A model generated the notes under the pieces. It was not told the origin of the DNA. It did not search any database and was given only the letters and a program-made list of their open reading frames with translations. This document shows, one piece after another, positions 18,765-27,719 of a stretch of 64,000 nucleotides of DNA (the first letter of the stretch is position 1; every line of letters begins with the position of its first letter). This DNA comes from Hyphomicrobiales bacterium. Its GTDB lineage: Bacteria; Pseudomonadota; Alphaproteobacteria; Rhizobiales; Xanthobacteraceae. The position numbers and the translations under genes are program-made. The stretch is taken from positions 145,127 through 209,126 of the forward strand of contig JAKFVL010000008.1 in assembly GCA_021732215.1 (NCBI GenBank), in the 5' to 3' direction.

Positions 18765-20750
18765 ATGGCTACAGAAGCACAATCCGGCGGTAGCGACTTT
18801 ACGTCGAACCTCGGCAAGATTTACGGCATCTACACAGGCGGCTTTGTCGCGTTCGTCGCGCTGGTCGGCATGCTCGAGTACATGGGCGTGCCGAACAAGA
18901 TTCTCGGCTATATGTTCGTTGGCTTCACGATCCTGGTCTACGCCTTCATCGGCATCGTGAGCCGCACAGGTCAGGTTTCAGAGTACTACGTCGCTGGCCG
19001 CAAGGTTCCTGCGTTCTATAACGGCATGGCGACGGGCGCCGACTGGATGTCGGCAGCGTCCTTCATCGGCATGGCCGGAACGCTGTTCCTGCTCGGCTAT
19101 GACGGCCTTGCATTCGTTCTTGGCTGGACCGGCGGCTACGTGCTGGTGGCGGTGCTGATCGCTCCCTACCTGCGCAAGTTCGGCGCCTATACCGTGCCTG
19201 ACTTCCTCGCCGCGCGTTACGAAGGAAACACGGCGCGCATGATCGGCGTGATTGTGCTGATCGCCTGCTCGTTCACCTACGTCGTCGCGCAGATTTTCGG
19301 AACCGGCCTGATCGCCCAGCGCTTCCTTGGCCTCGACTTCGTGGTCGCGGTCTATGCCGGCCTCGGCGGCATTCTGCTCTGCTCGATGCTGGGCGGCATG
19401 CGGGCAGTGACCTGGACACAGGTGGCGCAGTACATCGTGCTGATCGTCGCATACCTGATCCCGGTCGTCATCCTGTCGGCCAAAAAGTACGGGCTGCCGA
19501 TTCCGCAGCTCACTTACGGACAGGCCCTCGCCGAGATCACGCGGCTGGAAAACAGCTTCGTCGCGAACGGTCTGGCAACGCAGGCGTTCGTGACGGCGAA
19601 GGCGCACATAACGCCTTTCACATCCTACTCGCCGGCGAACTTCTTTGCGCTGATCTTCTGCCTGATGCTCGGCACGGCCTCGCTGCCGCACGTTCTGATG
19701 CGCTACTTCACCACCCCGTCGGTGCGTGAAGCGCGTATCTCCGTCGCATGGTCGCTGCTGTTCATCTTCCTGCTGTACTTCACAGCCCCGGCCTACGCGG
19801 CGTTCTCGAAGCTCGAGGTCTATTCGACCCTGATCGGCAAGAACCTCTCCGATCTGCCGCAGTGGGTTTACACCTACGGCAATCTCGGCCTTGTCAACAT
19901 CTGCGGCAAGGCCGCCACGACGCTCGATGCGGTCAAGGCCGCGTGCGCCGCGGCGGGCAACACCGCCGGTCTGCTCAGGCTCCAGGACTTCGGCATCAAC
20001 ACCGACGTGGTGGTGATCTCGACGCCTGAAATCGCGGGCATGCCGTATGTGATCGCCGGCCTCGTGGCCGCGGGCGGCCTCGCCGCCGCGCTGTCCACCG
20101 CCGACGGTCTGTTGCTTGCGATCGCCAACGCGCTCAGCCACGACGTCTACTACAAGATGATCGACCCGCAGGCGCCGACGAATCGCCGCCTGGTGGTCGC
20201 GCGCGTCCTGCTGGTGATCGTGGCGGTGCTCGCAGCCTGGACGGCCTCGCAGCGGCCGGCTGACATCCTTGCCATGGTGGCGTGGGCGTTCAGTCTCGCG
20301 GCGGGCGGACTGTTCCCGGCGCTTGTGCTGGGCGTGTGGTGGAAGCGGACCAACAGCGCGGGCGCAATTGCCGGCATGCTGGTCGGTTTCGGCGTCACGC
20401 TTACCTACCTGCTGGCCTCGCGTTACTTCCCCGGCTACGGCGTGCAGTATCTCGGCATGTCTTCGCTTATGAACCCGGTTACCGGCGTGCCGGTGGTCGA
20501 TCTGGCGAAGGCGATGGCGGCACCGAACGCCATGGAGGCATGGACGGCGCTTTCGCACCCGATGGCGTCCAAGGTCGGCTGGTTCAACATCAACAACATC
20601 TCGGCGGCGGTGTTCGGCGTGCCGGCGGGATTGGTCACGATGATCGCGGTCTCGCTGATGACGCCCGAGCCGTCGAAGTCGATGCGCGACTTCATCGACG
20701 AAGTCCGCAAGCCGAAAGGCAAGACGATGATGGAAGAAAAGGCTGCCTGA
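18765..20750 (+). CDS. Sodium:solute symporter large subunit, VC_2705 subfamily (ActP-like)
   Basis: A 661-residue inner-membrane symporter with about 13-14 hydrophobic segments. SSS landmarks are SEYYVAGRKVPAFYNGMATGADWMSAASFIGMAG, YTVPDFLAARY, GLGGILLCSMLGGMRAVTWTQVAQY and LPHVLMRYFTTPSVREAR. The TIGR03648 (VC_2705) group is paired with a DUF4212 subunit, as here. Because it lies beside a CrbSR-like system that governs acetate use elsewhere, acetate or another short-chain carboxylate is the likely substrate; that is inference. GAGGGGAT precedes the ATG. A strong terminator follows at 20774. Confidence 0.93.
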   Translation: MATEAQSGGSDFTSNLGKIYGIYTGGFVAFVALVGMLEYMGVPNKILGYMFVGFTILVYAFIGIVSRTGQVSEYYVAGRKVPAFYNGMATGADWMSAASFIGMAGTLFLLGYDGLAFVLGWTGGYVLVAVLIAPYLRKFGAYTVPDFLAARYEGNTARMIGVIVLIACSFTYVVAQIFGTGLIAQRFLGLDFVVAVYAGLGGILLCSMLGGMRAVTWTQVAQYIVLIVAYLIPVVILSAKKYGLPIPQLTYGQALAEITRLENSFVANGLATQAFVTAKAHITPFTSYSPANFFALIFCLMLGTASLPHVLMRYFTTPSVREARISVAWSLLFIFLLYFTAPAYAAFSKLEVYSTLIGKNLSDLPQWVYTYGNLGLVNICGKAATTLDAVKAACAAAGNTAGLLRLQDFGINTDVVVISTPEIAGMPYVIAGLVAAGGLAAALSTADGLLLAIANALSHDVYYKMIDPQAPTNRRLVVARVLLVIVAVLAAWTASQRPADILAMVAWAFSLAAGGLFPALVLGVWWKRTNSAGAIAGMLVGFGVTLTYLLASRYFPGYGVQYLGMSSLMNPVTGVPVVDLAKAMAAPNAMEAWTALSHPMASKVGWFNINNISAAVFGVPAGLVTMIAVSLMTPEPSKSMRDFIDEVRKPKGKTMMEEKAA

Positions 20751-20773
20751 CCTCGGCAGCCCTGATTGATGCC

Positions 20774-20803
20774 GAAGGGGCGGAGGGAAACCTCCGCCCC
20801 TTC
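20774..20803 (+). terminator. Rho-independent terminator after the symporter gene
   Basis: A perfect 13-bp stem (GAAGGGGCGGAGG with CCTCCGCCCCTTC) closes a GAAA tetraloop and is followed by TTCTTCC. It lies 23 bases after the symporter stop codon. Confidence 0.88.
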
Positions 20804-20879
20804 TTCTTCCTCCCGACAAGTCTTCCGCTTACCATGGCCGCACGGCCGACCTCCCATCGCCGCGGACCAGAGACCGGAC

Positions 20880-21182
20880 ATGGACTTAACTGCCAAGGAC
20901 TATTTGTTTCAGGCGCCCAACCTCGTGCTCGCTGCGGCCATGTACACGCTGCTGGCGCGCTACATCCTTTCGCTCGTGTTCAAGGCCGACAGCCAGGCCG
21001 TGCTCTGGCGCGTCTTTTGCCAGATCACCGATCCGATCCTGAGCGGTGTGCGCGTCGTCACGCCGGCCATGGTTCCGGGAGGCGTGGTGATGATCCTCGC
21101 GATCTTCTGGACCATCCTGCTCCGGACACTTCTGGTGCTGATCGCCATCCAGTTCGGCTTCTTTCCCAAGGTGACCGAATGA
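20880..21182 (+). CDS. YggT-like small membrane protein
   Basis: A 100-residue protein MDLTAKDYLFQAPNLVL... with two long hydrophobic segments (about 12-32 and 68-92), joined by a loop QAVLWRVFCQITDPILSGVRVVTP. The spacing and the loop resemble YggT-family proteins, in which a similar pattern precedes a PxxxP motif. The start at 20880 excludes an unlikely leader that overlaps the terminator. Its stop overlaps the next ATG as ATGA, so the two are coupled. Its role beside the symporter is unknown. Confidence 0.7.
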   Translation: MDLTAKDYLFQAPNLVLAAAMYTLLARYILSLVFKADSQAVLWRVFCQITDPILSGVRVVTPAMVPGGVVMILAIFWTILLRTLLVLIAIQFGFFPKVTE

Positions 21183-21541
21183 ACGATACCAACGACACAA
21201 TGGAAGATCGCGAGAGACTGATGCGGCAGGACGGCTACCTGCTGGGCATCACCGGCACGAGTCTGATCTGCGGAATGCATTTCTCGCCGTGGCTCGATCT
21301 GTTCGTGCCGCCGGTCGCGGCGATCATGACCAGCTTCTACATCACCTCGCCGGTGCTGCTGTTCTACTTCTCGTCGCTGACTGTCGCGGTCGCCGCGGTC
21401 ATCGTCGCCGGAATTCCCGCAGCCCTGTTCGAGCGGGCAACAGGCCGGACCCGAAGCGATTCGACATCCATGGCGATCTGGCTGGCCGGAACGTTGCTCC
21501 TTGCAGTCCCCGCCGTCGTCGGCATGTTTCGCCCAGGATAG
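21179..21541 (+). CDS. Small membrane protein, unknown function
   Basis: I do not recognise the family. The 120-residue product has a polar N-terminus (MNDTNDTMEDRERLMRQDG) and about three hydrophobic segments: GYLLGITGTSLICGM, the region LDLFVPPVAAIMTSFYIT to VIVAGIPAALFE, and MAIWLAGTLLLAVPAVVGMF. A short basic-acidic loop ERATGRTRSDS lies between them. It overlaps the preceding YggT-like gene by four bases, so the pair probably functions together in the inner membrane. Confidence 0.7.
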   Translation: MNDTNDTMEDRERLMRQDGYLLGITGTSLICGMHFSPWLDLFVPPVAAIMTSFYITSPVLLFYFSSLTVAVAAVIVAGIPAALFERATGRTRSDSTSMAIWLAGTLLLAVPAVVGMFRPG

Positions 21542-21641
21542 GGAACACCGCTCTCACAAATGCGTTGTGAGCGTTGCTTTCCTCTTGCACTGCGGTACGC
21601 CCGGTGAGATTCTTTCGGGGCCGGTTACTGGCGGGTGGCAC

Positions 21642-22022
21642 ATGGATGACAAGATTGCCGAAAGAATCGAACTGTTTGCCAACCTTTCGGTTGCCCGTGG
21701 CTGCGGTTTCGCGGCCCTCGCCATTCTGACCGTCGCCCTCGGCTTGTCCGCGACCCCCATCGTTTCACTGCAGTCCGCGGGTTATCTGTTCTTGCTGATG
21801 TCGATTATCCTGCTGCTCAAGGCATCCCTGGCAGGCACGAGATCCTACAAACGGACCGAGGTCTGGATCATGCTCGAACCGCAAGAACGGCCAAGCCCGA
21901 TCTTCGCCCAGGTCGCGATCGGAGAGGTCTTGCGCCGGACCTATCTGAAGTTTGCACGGCTCGCTGCCATGTTCTCGGTGCTGTGCCTGGCTCTTGCGAT
22001 CATCCATAGCGTCATGGGTTGA
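21642..22022 (+). CDS. Small membrane protein with three to four predicted helices, unknown function
   Basis: A 126-residue protein MDDKIAERIELFANLSVARG... with hydrophobic segments near residues 20-40, 43-62 and 104-123. A cytoplasmic-looking loop TRSYKRTEVWIMLEPQERPSP lies between the second and third. No family name comes to mind. The upstream in-frame ATG at 21501 lies inside the previous gene and is less likely. It is separated from the preceding pair by about 100 bases and from the downstream MFS gene by about 200. Confidence 0.65.
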   Translation: MDDKIAERIELFANLSVARGCGFAALAILTVALGLSATPIVSLQSAGYLFLLMSIILLLKASLAGTRSYKRTEVWIMLEPQERPSPIFAQVAIGEVLRRTYLKFARLAAMFSVLCLALAIIHSVMG

Positions 22023-22230
22023 TTGCTGCGCCGCAGCCAAATCAGCCCGCTTGAAAAAGCTAACCATTGACAAGCCTGCATTTTCGACCGGCTGTGCGTC
22101 TCCGGGCGTAGCCAAAAGTCCTATGTGCGCTGTTCCGCCACAGTGATAAGACGCCGCATCCCGGCGCGCATGGCTGTCTATCTGAGCTTTCGCGCGTCCG
22201 GCAGACCAAGGATGCCTGGGAGGCGACGTA

Positions 22231-23892
22231 ATGACAACGACAGCAATGGCACCAGCAAGAACCGGTGGCATGACGAAAGACGAACGTTTCGTCATTTTCG
22301 CATCGTCGCTCGGCACAGTGTTCGAGTGGTACGACTTCTATCTGTACGGATCGCTGGCGGCGATCATCGGCGCGCAGTTCTTCAGCGCCTATCCGCCGGC
22401 CACGCGCGACATCTTCGCGCTGCTCGCCTTCGCCGCGGGCTTCCTCGTTCGGCCCTTCGGCGCGATCGTGTTTGGCCGCGTCGGCGACATCGTCGGCCGC
22501 AAGTATACCTTCCTCGTCACCATCCTTATCATGGGTCTGTCGACCTTCATTGTCGGCCTGCTCCCGAACGCCGCCACCATCGGCATCGCGGCACCGATCA
22601 TCCTGATCGCGCTGCGCCTGCTGCAGGGCCTTGCACTCGGCGGTGAATATGGCGGCGCCGCGACCTACGTCGCCGAGCATGCTCCTCACGGCAAGCGCGG
22701 CTTCTACACCTCGTTCATTCAGACGACCGCCACGCTCGGTCTGTTCCTGTCGCTGCTGGTCATTTTGTTCACCCGAACCCTGCTCGGCGAAAAAGACTTC
22801 GCCGATTGGGGCTGGCGTATTCCGTTCCTGCTTTCGGTGATCCTGCTCGGCGTGTCGGTCGTCATACGGCTTAAGCTGAATGAATCGCCGGTGTTCCAGA
22901 AGATGAAGGACGAGGGCAAGGGTTCAAAGGCTCCGCTGACCGAATCGTTCGGCAACTGGAGCAACGCCAAGCTCGTCCTGATCGCACTGGTCGGCGGCGT
23001 GATGGGTCAGGGCGTGGTCTGGTACACCGGCCAGTTCTACGCACTGTTCTTCCTGCAATCGATCCTCAAGGTCGATGGCTATACCGCGAACCTGCTGATC
23101 GCGTGGTCGCTGCTCCTCGGCACCGGCTTCTTCATCGTGTTCGGCGCGCTGTCGGACAAGATTGGCCGCAAGCCGATCATCCTGTCAGGCTGTCTGATCG
23201 CGGCACTGACCTTCTTCCCGATCTTCCGCATGATCTCGACCAACGCCAACCCGACGCTGGAAAAGGCCATCGAGACGGTCAAGGTGGAAGTCGTGGCCGA
23301 TCCAAAGGGCTGCGGCGACTTGTTCAACCCGGTCGGCACCCGCGTGTTCTCGGCGCCGTGCGACCTTGCCCGTGACTTCCTCGCGAAGTCATCGGTCAAG
23401 TACGACACCGTCTCGGGCCCGGCCGGTTCGCCGGTCATGATCCGCATCAATGGCAAGGACGTGCCGTACACGAAGCCGGCTGAATCCAACGCCGGTGCAA
23501 CGGCTGCCCTGCAGGCCGCAGGCTACCCGAAGGCCGGCGACCCTGGCATCGTGAAGATGGCGAATCCATTCGACATCTTCCGTCCGCAGGTCGCAGCCAT
23601 CATCGGCTTGCTGTTCATCCTCGTGCTCTACGTGACGATGGTGTACGGCCCGATCGCTGCGATGCTGGTCGAATTGTTCCCGACCAAAATCCGCTACACC
23701 TCGATGTCGTTGCCATATCACATCGGCAACGGCTGGTTCGGCGGATTGCTGCCGGCGACCTCGTTCGCGATCGTGGCCTCGACCGGCGATATCTACGCAG
23801 GTCTCTGGTATCCAATCATCTTCGCGACCATCACCGCGATCGTCGGCTTCCTGTTCCTGCCGGAAACCAAGGACGTCGATATCACGAAGTAA
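22231..23892 (+). CDS. MFS transporter, metabolite:H+ symporter family, with a large loop insertion
   Basis: A 553-residue inner-membrane symporter. MHS signatures are SSLGTVFEWYDFYLYGS in the first helix, RPFGAIVFGRVGDIVGRKYTFLVT in the 2-3 loop, RLLQGLALGGEYGGAATYVAEHAP, and DKIGRKPIILSG in the second half. Relatives carry alpha-ketoglutarate, shikimate, proline or similar acids. Usual length is about 430-450; the excess is a hydrophilic segment of about 100 residues, near 340-445, containing DPKGCGDLFNP and SAPCDLARDF. GGAGGCGACGTA precedes the ATG. The substrate is unknown, though the neighbouring acid-uptake genes suggest a carboxylate. Confidence 0.9.
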   Translation: MTTTAMAPARTGGMTKDERFVIFASSLGTVFEWYDFYLYGSLAAIIGAQFFSAYPPATRDIFALLAFAAGFLVRPFGAIVFGRVGDIVGRKYTFLVTILIMGLSTFIVGLLPNAATIGIAAPIILIALRLLQGLALGGEYGGAATYVAEHAPHGKRGFYTSFIQTTATLGLFLSLLVILFTRTLLGEKDFADWGWRIPFLLSVILLGVSVVIRLKLNESPVFQKMKDEGKGSKAPLTESFGNWSNAKLVLIALVGGVMGQGVVWYTGQFYALFFLQSILKVDGYTANLLIAWSLLLGTGFFIVFGALSDKIGRKPIILSGCLIAALTFFPIFRMISTNANPTLEKAIETVKVEVVADPKGCGDLFNPVGTRVFSAPCDLARDFLAKSSVKYDTVSGPAGSPVMIRINGKDVPYTKPAESNAGATAALQAAGYPKAGDPGIVKMANPFDIFRPQVAAIIGLLFILVLYVTMVYGPIAAMLVELFPTKIRYTSMSLPYHIGNGWFGGLLPATSFAIVASTGDIYAGLWYPIIFATITAIVGFLFLPETKDVDITK

Positions 23893-23937
23893 GTTGCAAG
23901 GCGGGCGCACACGCGCCCGCTCTCAGCCTCGTAACAG

Positions 23938-23965
23938 ACCGGCCGCGGATCGCTCCGCGGCCGGT
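23938..23965 (+). terminator. Rho-independent terminator after the MFS gene
   Basis: A 12-bp perfect stem ACCGGCCGCGGA/TCCGCGGCCGGT with a TCGC loop is followed by TTTGTTTTG. A weaker GCGGGCG/CGCCCGC hairpin lies just upstream near 23902-23920. It also separates the convergent coiled-coil gene. Confidence 0.88.
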
Positions 23966-23997
23966 TTTGTTTTGCAGCCATCAAACCGTGCAATCCA

Positions 23998-25128
23998 TTA
24001 CTGCGCGTCCTTCGCCGGACGGCCGATCATCTCGATCAGCCGCCGCCAGACCTTGTCGATAAAGCCTGCCGTCTGCTCAACCTCGCGATCGCCCTTCGTA
24101 CGCTGCTCGTCCTTGCTCAGCGGAGGCCGCTCGGTGAATTTATTGTCCTTCGCGCCCTTCTTCAGCGCGTCTTCCTTCCGGAGCGGCTCTTCCTTTTTCA
24201 GCGTCTCGTCGACTTTCCCCGATACGGGTGGCGTCAGCGGACGCCTGGTGAGTTCATCCTTCAGAGCCGCGATATCCCCTCTCAGGCCGCCGGTCTCCGT
24301 GGAGAGTTTGGCGATCCGGTCGCGCTGGCTGTCGCTCTCGGCGCGCAGACGCGCGGTTTCGTCCTTCAGACGCGCCGCCTCTTCCCTGACCTTCGGAAGT
24401 TCGTCGGCGGCCGGATTCTCCGCTTTCGCTAACGGACGCTTCGCCAGTTCGTCCTTGAGAGCGGCAACGCCGGCCTTGAGAGAGGTTGTCTCGGCTGTGA
24501 GCTTCGACACCTGGCCGCGCAGCGCGTCGCCTTCATTGCGCAGCCGCGATGTTTCTTCCTTTAACCGAGCTGCTTCCTGCCTGATCGGACCCAGTTCGTC
24601 GGCGCGCGGAGTTTCAACCGGCTTGTCCGCGGCCTTATCGGCAGGCTTGTCGGCGGTGGAAACAGCGGCACGCTTCGACAGTTCACTCCTGAGCGTTGCG
24701 ATTTCGGACCGGAGACCGGCCGTCTCTCCGCTCAGGCGCGCGACCTGTTCGCGCAGCTTGTCGGTGTCGGCGATCGAGTGCGTGGCGTCACTGTTTGGTG
24801 CCGGTGCGTTAGACGACGGGACGACCGCGTCTGCAATCCGCCGCACCTCGGCCTGGCGCGATCGCTTGTGCGTCTTGCGTGGCAGGCCATTCAGATACCG
24901 GGGGCTGATCTCGTCATCATAGCCGGCATAGGCGCGCGGCAGACCGCGCCCCCGAAAACGCCGCGGCGGCGCAGATTCGTCATAGATCCGCATCACGCCA
25001 TCCGGCCCCGGAACGAAAATCGTCCCGCGGCCATCGAACGCGACCTGCGCCGACGCAGGCGCAAGCCCGGCAAACCCGCCGAGCGCAATCGCACACGCCG
25101 CCACAATCGTTCGCCCACGTGACGACAT
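23998..25128 (-). CDS. Exported coiled-coil protein with internal repeats
   Basis: A 376-residue protein from ATG 25128, preceded by GGGAG. It has a Sec signal MSSRGRTIVAACAIALGG ending at APASAQ. A segment of about 80 residues follows with FVPGPDGVMRIYDES and arginine-rich patches. Then a long heptad-type region contains diverged tandem units, recognisable as EAARLKEETSRLRNEGDALR and EAARLKDETARLRAESDSQR, each followed by LTAETTSLK- or LSTETGGLR-type text and ALKDEL. A Lys/Glu-rich linker and an amphipathic end, FIDKVWRRLIEMIG, close it. No enzyme motif is seen; it may be a periplasmic structural or scaffold protein. Confidence 0.75.
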   Translation of the reverse strand: MSSRGRTIVAACAIALGGFAGLAPASAQVAFDGRGTIFVPGPDGVMRIYDESAPPRRFRGRGLPRAYAGYDDEISPRYLNGLPRKTHKRSRQAEVRRIADAVVPSSNAPAPNSDATHSIADTDKLREQVARLSGETAGLRSEIATLRSELSKRAAVSTADKPADKAADKPVETPRADELGPIRQEAARLKEETSRLRNEGDALRGQVSKLTAETTSLKAGVAALKDELAKRPLAKAENPAADELPKVREEAARLKDETARLRAESDSQRDRIAKLSTETGGLRGDIAALKDELTRRPLTPPVSGKVDETLKKEEPLRKEDALKKGAKDNKFTERPPLSKDEQRTKGDREVEQTAGFIDKVWRRLIEMIGRPAKDAQ

Positions 25129-25147
25129 CCACACTCCCGTCAACAGC

Positions 25148-25771
25148 TCAGACGCTCGACTGATACGGCTTGCGCTTCGACGCCAGCGCATCGGCCAAGA
25201 GCTCAAGTCTATCCTGCCCCCAGAACACTTCACCGTCGAGAACGTATGCGGGCGAGCCGAACACACCGGCTGCAATCGCCTCATCGCGATTCTTCTCGTA
25301 TGCGCCCGTGATCGCATCCGAACCGGCTTGTTCCACAAGTTTGGCGCCGGGAAGTCCGGCTTCGTCGGCAAGACCTGCGATCACGGCGGCATCGCCGAGA
25401 TTGAACTGACGTTCCCACACCGCCGGATAAACCGCCTTCACATACGGCTCCGGGTCGTGACCGCCGGCCATGGCTGCCAGCACAACGCCATCGGCCAGCC
25501 GCGCATTGAACGGCCAGTTCTGCGGCTGGAGATGAAACGAGAGTCCGCGCTTTTCGCGCCAGCGCTGCAACTCGAGCATCCGGTAGCGTTGTCTCGCCGG
25601 ATGACGCTTGTTGAGCGGAAGTCCGCCGGTTTCGGCAAACAGCTCTCCCAGAAACACCGGCTTGTAGTTGATGGTGCAGTCGTGTTGGCGCGCAATGCTT
25701 ATGAACAGCGGATGGCCGATGTAGGCCCACGGTGAAGCCAGCGAAAAATAGTAGTCAACCTGTCGGGCCAT
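25148..25771 (-). CDS. 2-hydroxychromene-2-carboxylate isomerase family protein (DsbA-like fold)
   Basis: A 207-residue cytoplasmic protein of the HCCA isomerase/kappa-GST type. It starts MARQVDYYFSLASPWAYIGHP with the Ser of the SPWxY motif in place of the DsbA cysteine pair. It continues with NYKPVFLGELFAETGG, NWPFNARLAD, and the C-terminal GVFGSPAYVLDGEVFWGQDRLELL typical of the thioredoxin fold cis-Pro region. Relatives isomerise naphthalene-pathway intermediates with glutathione, but most chromosomal copies have unknown substrates. GGAGCAGGA directly precedes ATG 25771; a longer frame from 25945 is unlikely. Confidence 0.87.
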   Translation of the reverse strand: MARQVDYYFSLASPWAYIGHPLFISIARQHDCTINYKPVFLGELFAETGGLPLNKRHPARQRYRMLELQRWREKRGLSFHLQPQNWPFNARLADGVVLAAMAGGHDPEPYVKAVYPAVWERQFNLGDAAVIAGLADEAGLPGAKLVEQAGSDAITGAYEKNRDEAIAAGVFGSPAYVLDGEVFWGQDRLELLADALASKRKPYQSSV

Positions 25772-26058
25772 TCCTGCTCCAATCTCGATATACGCATCGT
25801 CCGGCTGCGTGAGGCCATCCCAACAAAGGGCTCGGCTCTTTTCAAGCGGGACGCCTCCCGGCTCGATTTTGCGCTTCGGATTCGAGCGATGAGACAGCCT
25901 TGGAACATGCCGATTCTGGACCCGATCCGGTATCCTTTGTGGCATTGTCAGTGCATTGCAGCGAAGCGGCCGAATGACGCTGTGGGCGCAATTCAGAGCT
26001 TCCTGATTTCTTTAATTATTCCAATGATTTCCGCTGTATCGCGACCGCTCAACGAATC

Positions 26059-26087
26059 TTGACTTGGTTAAGGTCGGTCAGTATGGT
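26059..26087 (+). promoter_or_regulatory. Candidate sigma-70 promoter of the atp operon
   Basis: TTGACT (26059-26064), a 17-base spacer, then TATGGT (26082-26087). The -35 matches five of six consensus bases and the -10 four of six. It lies about 70 bases upstream of atpI, inside the only non-coding gap before the operon. Confidence 0.4.
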
Positions 26088-26156
26088 CCGCGCGGTTTTA
26101 TGGGGTGGCGGGGCGTTTTCTCTGATTTTACGGCGCATTTTCGGGTGTCGACGACA

Positions 26157-26540
26157 ATGGCGGACGGCACACGCAACAACGATCGCGACGGAAAATCGCA
26201 GACCAAACCGCCGGCCGATGAAGCCGCGCTTTCCGAAAGACTGACGCGCCTGGATCAGCAGCTTTCCGAAGTCCGGAAAGACCGCGGAAGCCGGGCCGGC
26301 CAATCGGACAATGAGCGAGGAAGCGGCTCCGCCAGCGCATCTGCGATGGCGCGCGGGTTCCGGCTTTCGTCCGAACTGGTGGCGGGTGTTGTTGTCGGAG
26401 GAGTGATCGGCTGGGGCTTCGACAAACTGTTGTCGACTTCGCCCTGGGGCCTGATCGTGTTTTTCCTGCTCGGCTTTGTGGCGGGCGTGATCAACGTGAT
26501 GCGGGCGGCCGGAGTTGCGCCGGAACGATCGCTCGACTAA
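26157..26540 (+). CDS. atpI: ATP synthase protein I (AtpI/AtpZ-type)
   Basis: A 127-residue protein with a polar, charged N-terminus (ADGTRNNDRDGKS... SERLTRLDQQLSEVRKD) and two C-terminal membrane helices in LSSELVAGVVVGGVIGWGFDKLL and PWGLIVFFLLGFVAGVINVMRAAG. This is the alphaproteobacterial AtpI/AtpZ pattern. The protein is thought to help assemble the c-ring or transport ions for it. The ATG at 26157 is chosen over an upstream alternative at 26064. It heads atpI-B-E-F'-F on the same strand. Confidence 0.9.
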   Translation: MADGTRNNDRDGKSQTKPPADEAALSERLTRLDQQLSEVRKDRGSRAGQSDNERGSGSASASAMARGFRLSSELVAGVVVGGVIGWGFDKLLSTSPWGLIVFFLLGFVAGVINVMRAAGVAPERSLD

Positions 26541-26606
26541 CGGAATGCGCGAAAAACCAGTTTTGACCGCCGGCATGTCCGGCCGACGACGAAAGACGTG
26601 ACGTGG

Positions 26607-27356
26607 ATGGCTGATCCGATCCATCAGTTCGAGATCCAGAAGATTTTCTCCCTCGGCCACATCGGCGGGCAGGAGATCGCCTTCACCAACTCATCGGCTT
26701 ACATGTTCGGTGCAGTAGCGCTGGTGTCGGCCTTGATGATCGGCGGCACCGCCGGCCGCCACCTGATCCCGACCCGCATCCAGTCGATGGCGGAGCTGTC
26801 CTACGAATTCGTCGCCGATACGCTGCGCTCCAGCGTCGGCGATGAGGGCATGAAGTTTTTCCCGTTCGTGTTCTCGCTGTTCATGTTCATCCTGACGGCG
26901 AACCTGATCGGCATCGTTCCCTACACCTTCACCGTGACCAGCCATCTGATCGTGACTCTGGCGCTGGCGCTGATGGTGTTCCTCACGGTGCTGCTCTACG
27001 GCATCTACAAGAACGGCTTCAAATTCTTCAAGCTGTTCGTGCCGCACGGCATTCCGATCTACATCATGCCGCTGATCATGGTGATCGAGGTCATTTCGTT
27101 CCTGTCGCGGCCGGTGTCGCACTCGGTGCGGCTGTTCGCCAACATGCTGGCGGGGCACATCACGCTGAAGGTCTTCGCGGGCTTCGTGACGTCGCTCTCG
27201 GCGCTCGGCGCGCTCGGCATTTTCGGCGCGGTGCTGCCGCTGCTGATGACAACCGCGCTGACCGGCCTCGAACTGCTGGTTGCATTCCTTCAGGCCTACG
27301 TCTTCACCATCCTGACCTGCATCTATCTCAACGATGCGCTGCATCCGGGACACTGA
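26607..27356 (+). CDS. atpB: F0F1 ATP synthase subunit a
   Basis: A 249-residue inner-membrane subunit of the proton channel. It begins [22 protein letters not shown]. About five to six helices are visible, and [18 protein letters not shown] contains the essential Arg that faces the c-ring carboxylate. The C-terminus ends [18 protein letters not shown]. The ATG at 26607 matches the family start; an in-frame GTG at 26598 adds three residues. It pairs with atpE 67 bases downstream. Confidence 0.96.
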   Translation: MADPIHQFEIQKIFSLGHIGGQEIAFTNSSAYMFGAVALVSALMIGGTAGRHLIPTRIQSMAELSYEFVADTLRSSVGDEGMKFFPFVFSLFMFILTANLIGIVPYTFTVTSHLIVTLALALMVFLTVLLYGIYKNGFKFFKLFVPHGIPIYIMPLIMVIEVISFLSRPVSHSVRLFANMLAGHITLKVFAGFVTSLSALGALGIFGAVLPLLMTTALTGLELLVAFLQAYVFTILTCIYLNDALHPGH

Positions 27357-27423
27357 TCGCGCCGGTTCTTGAGCCGGACACTTTCCATCCACTCACACTG
27401 AATTCTCAACCAGGAGCTTCGTT

Positions 27424-27651
27424 ATGGACGCACAAGCAGCAAAATTCATCGGCGCCGGCATCGCATGTCTCGGCATGGGCGGCGCAGGCATCGGCGTCGG
27501 CATGATCTTCAGCCAGTTCCTCAACGGCGCGCTGCGCAATCCGTCGGCAGCTCAGGGCCAGTTCGCCAACCTGATCTTCGGCTTCGCCGTGACCGAAGCG
27601 CTCGGCATCTTCTCGCTGCTGATCGCACTGCTGCTGCTGTTCGCCGTCTGA
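27424..27651 (+). CDS. atpE: F0F1 ATP synthase subunit c
   Basis: A 75-residue proteolipid forming the rotor ring. It has two helices, with the polar loop [12 protein letters not shown] between them, and the proton-carrying acidic residue as Glu in [29 protein letters not shown] precedes the ATG. The length and loop are as expected for alphaproteobacteria. Confidence 0.97.
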   Translation: MDAQAAKFIGAGIACLGMGGAGIGVGMIFSQFLNGALRNPSAAQGQFANLIFGFAVTEALGIFSLLIALLLLFAV

Positions 27652-27719
27652 TACGCGCGGCGAAAACGGAAGATGCGGCCGCAACCGGCCGCGTCTGACC
27701 CTTTCTCAAGGAGACGTCC

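Noticed and set aside
18978..20819. 613-residue open frame antisense to the symporter
   Set aside because: It mirrors codon structure of the real symporter gene in GC-rich DNA. The product is dominated by Arg, His, Asp and Gln with no domain. Similar long shadows occur opposite hisD, murA, crbS, ctaD and others.
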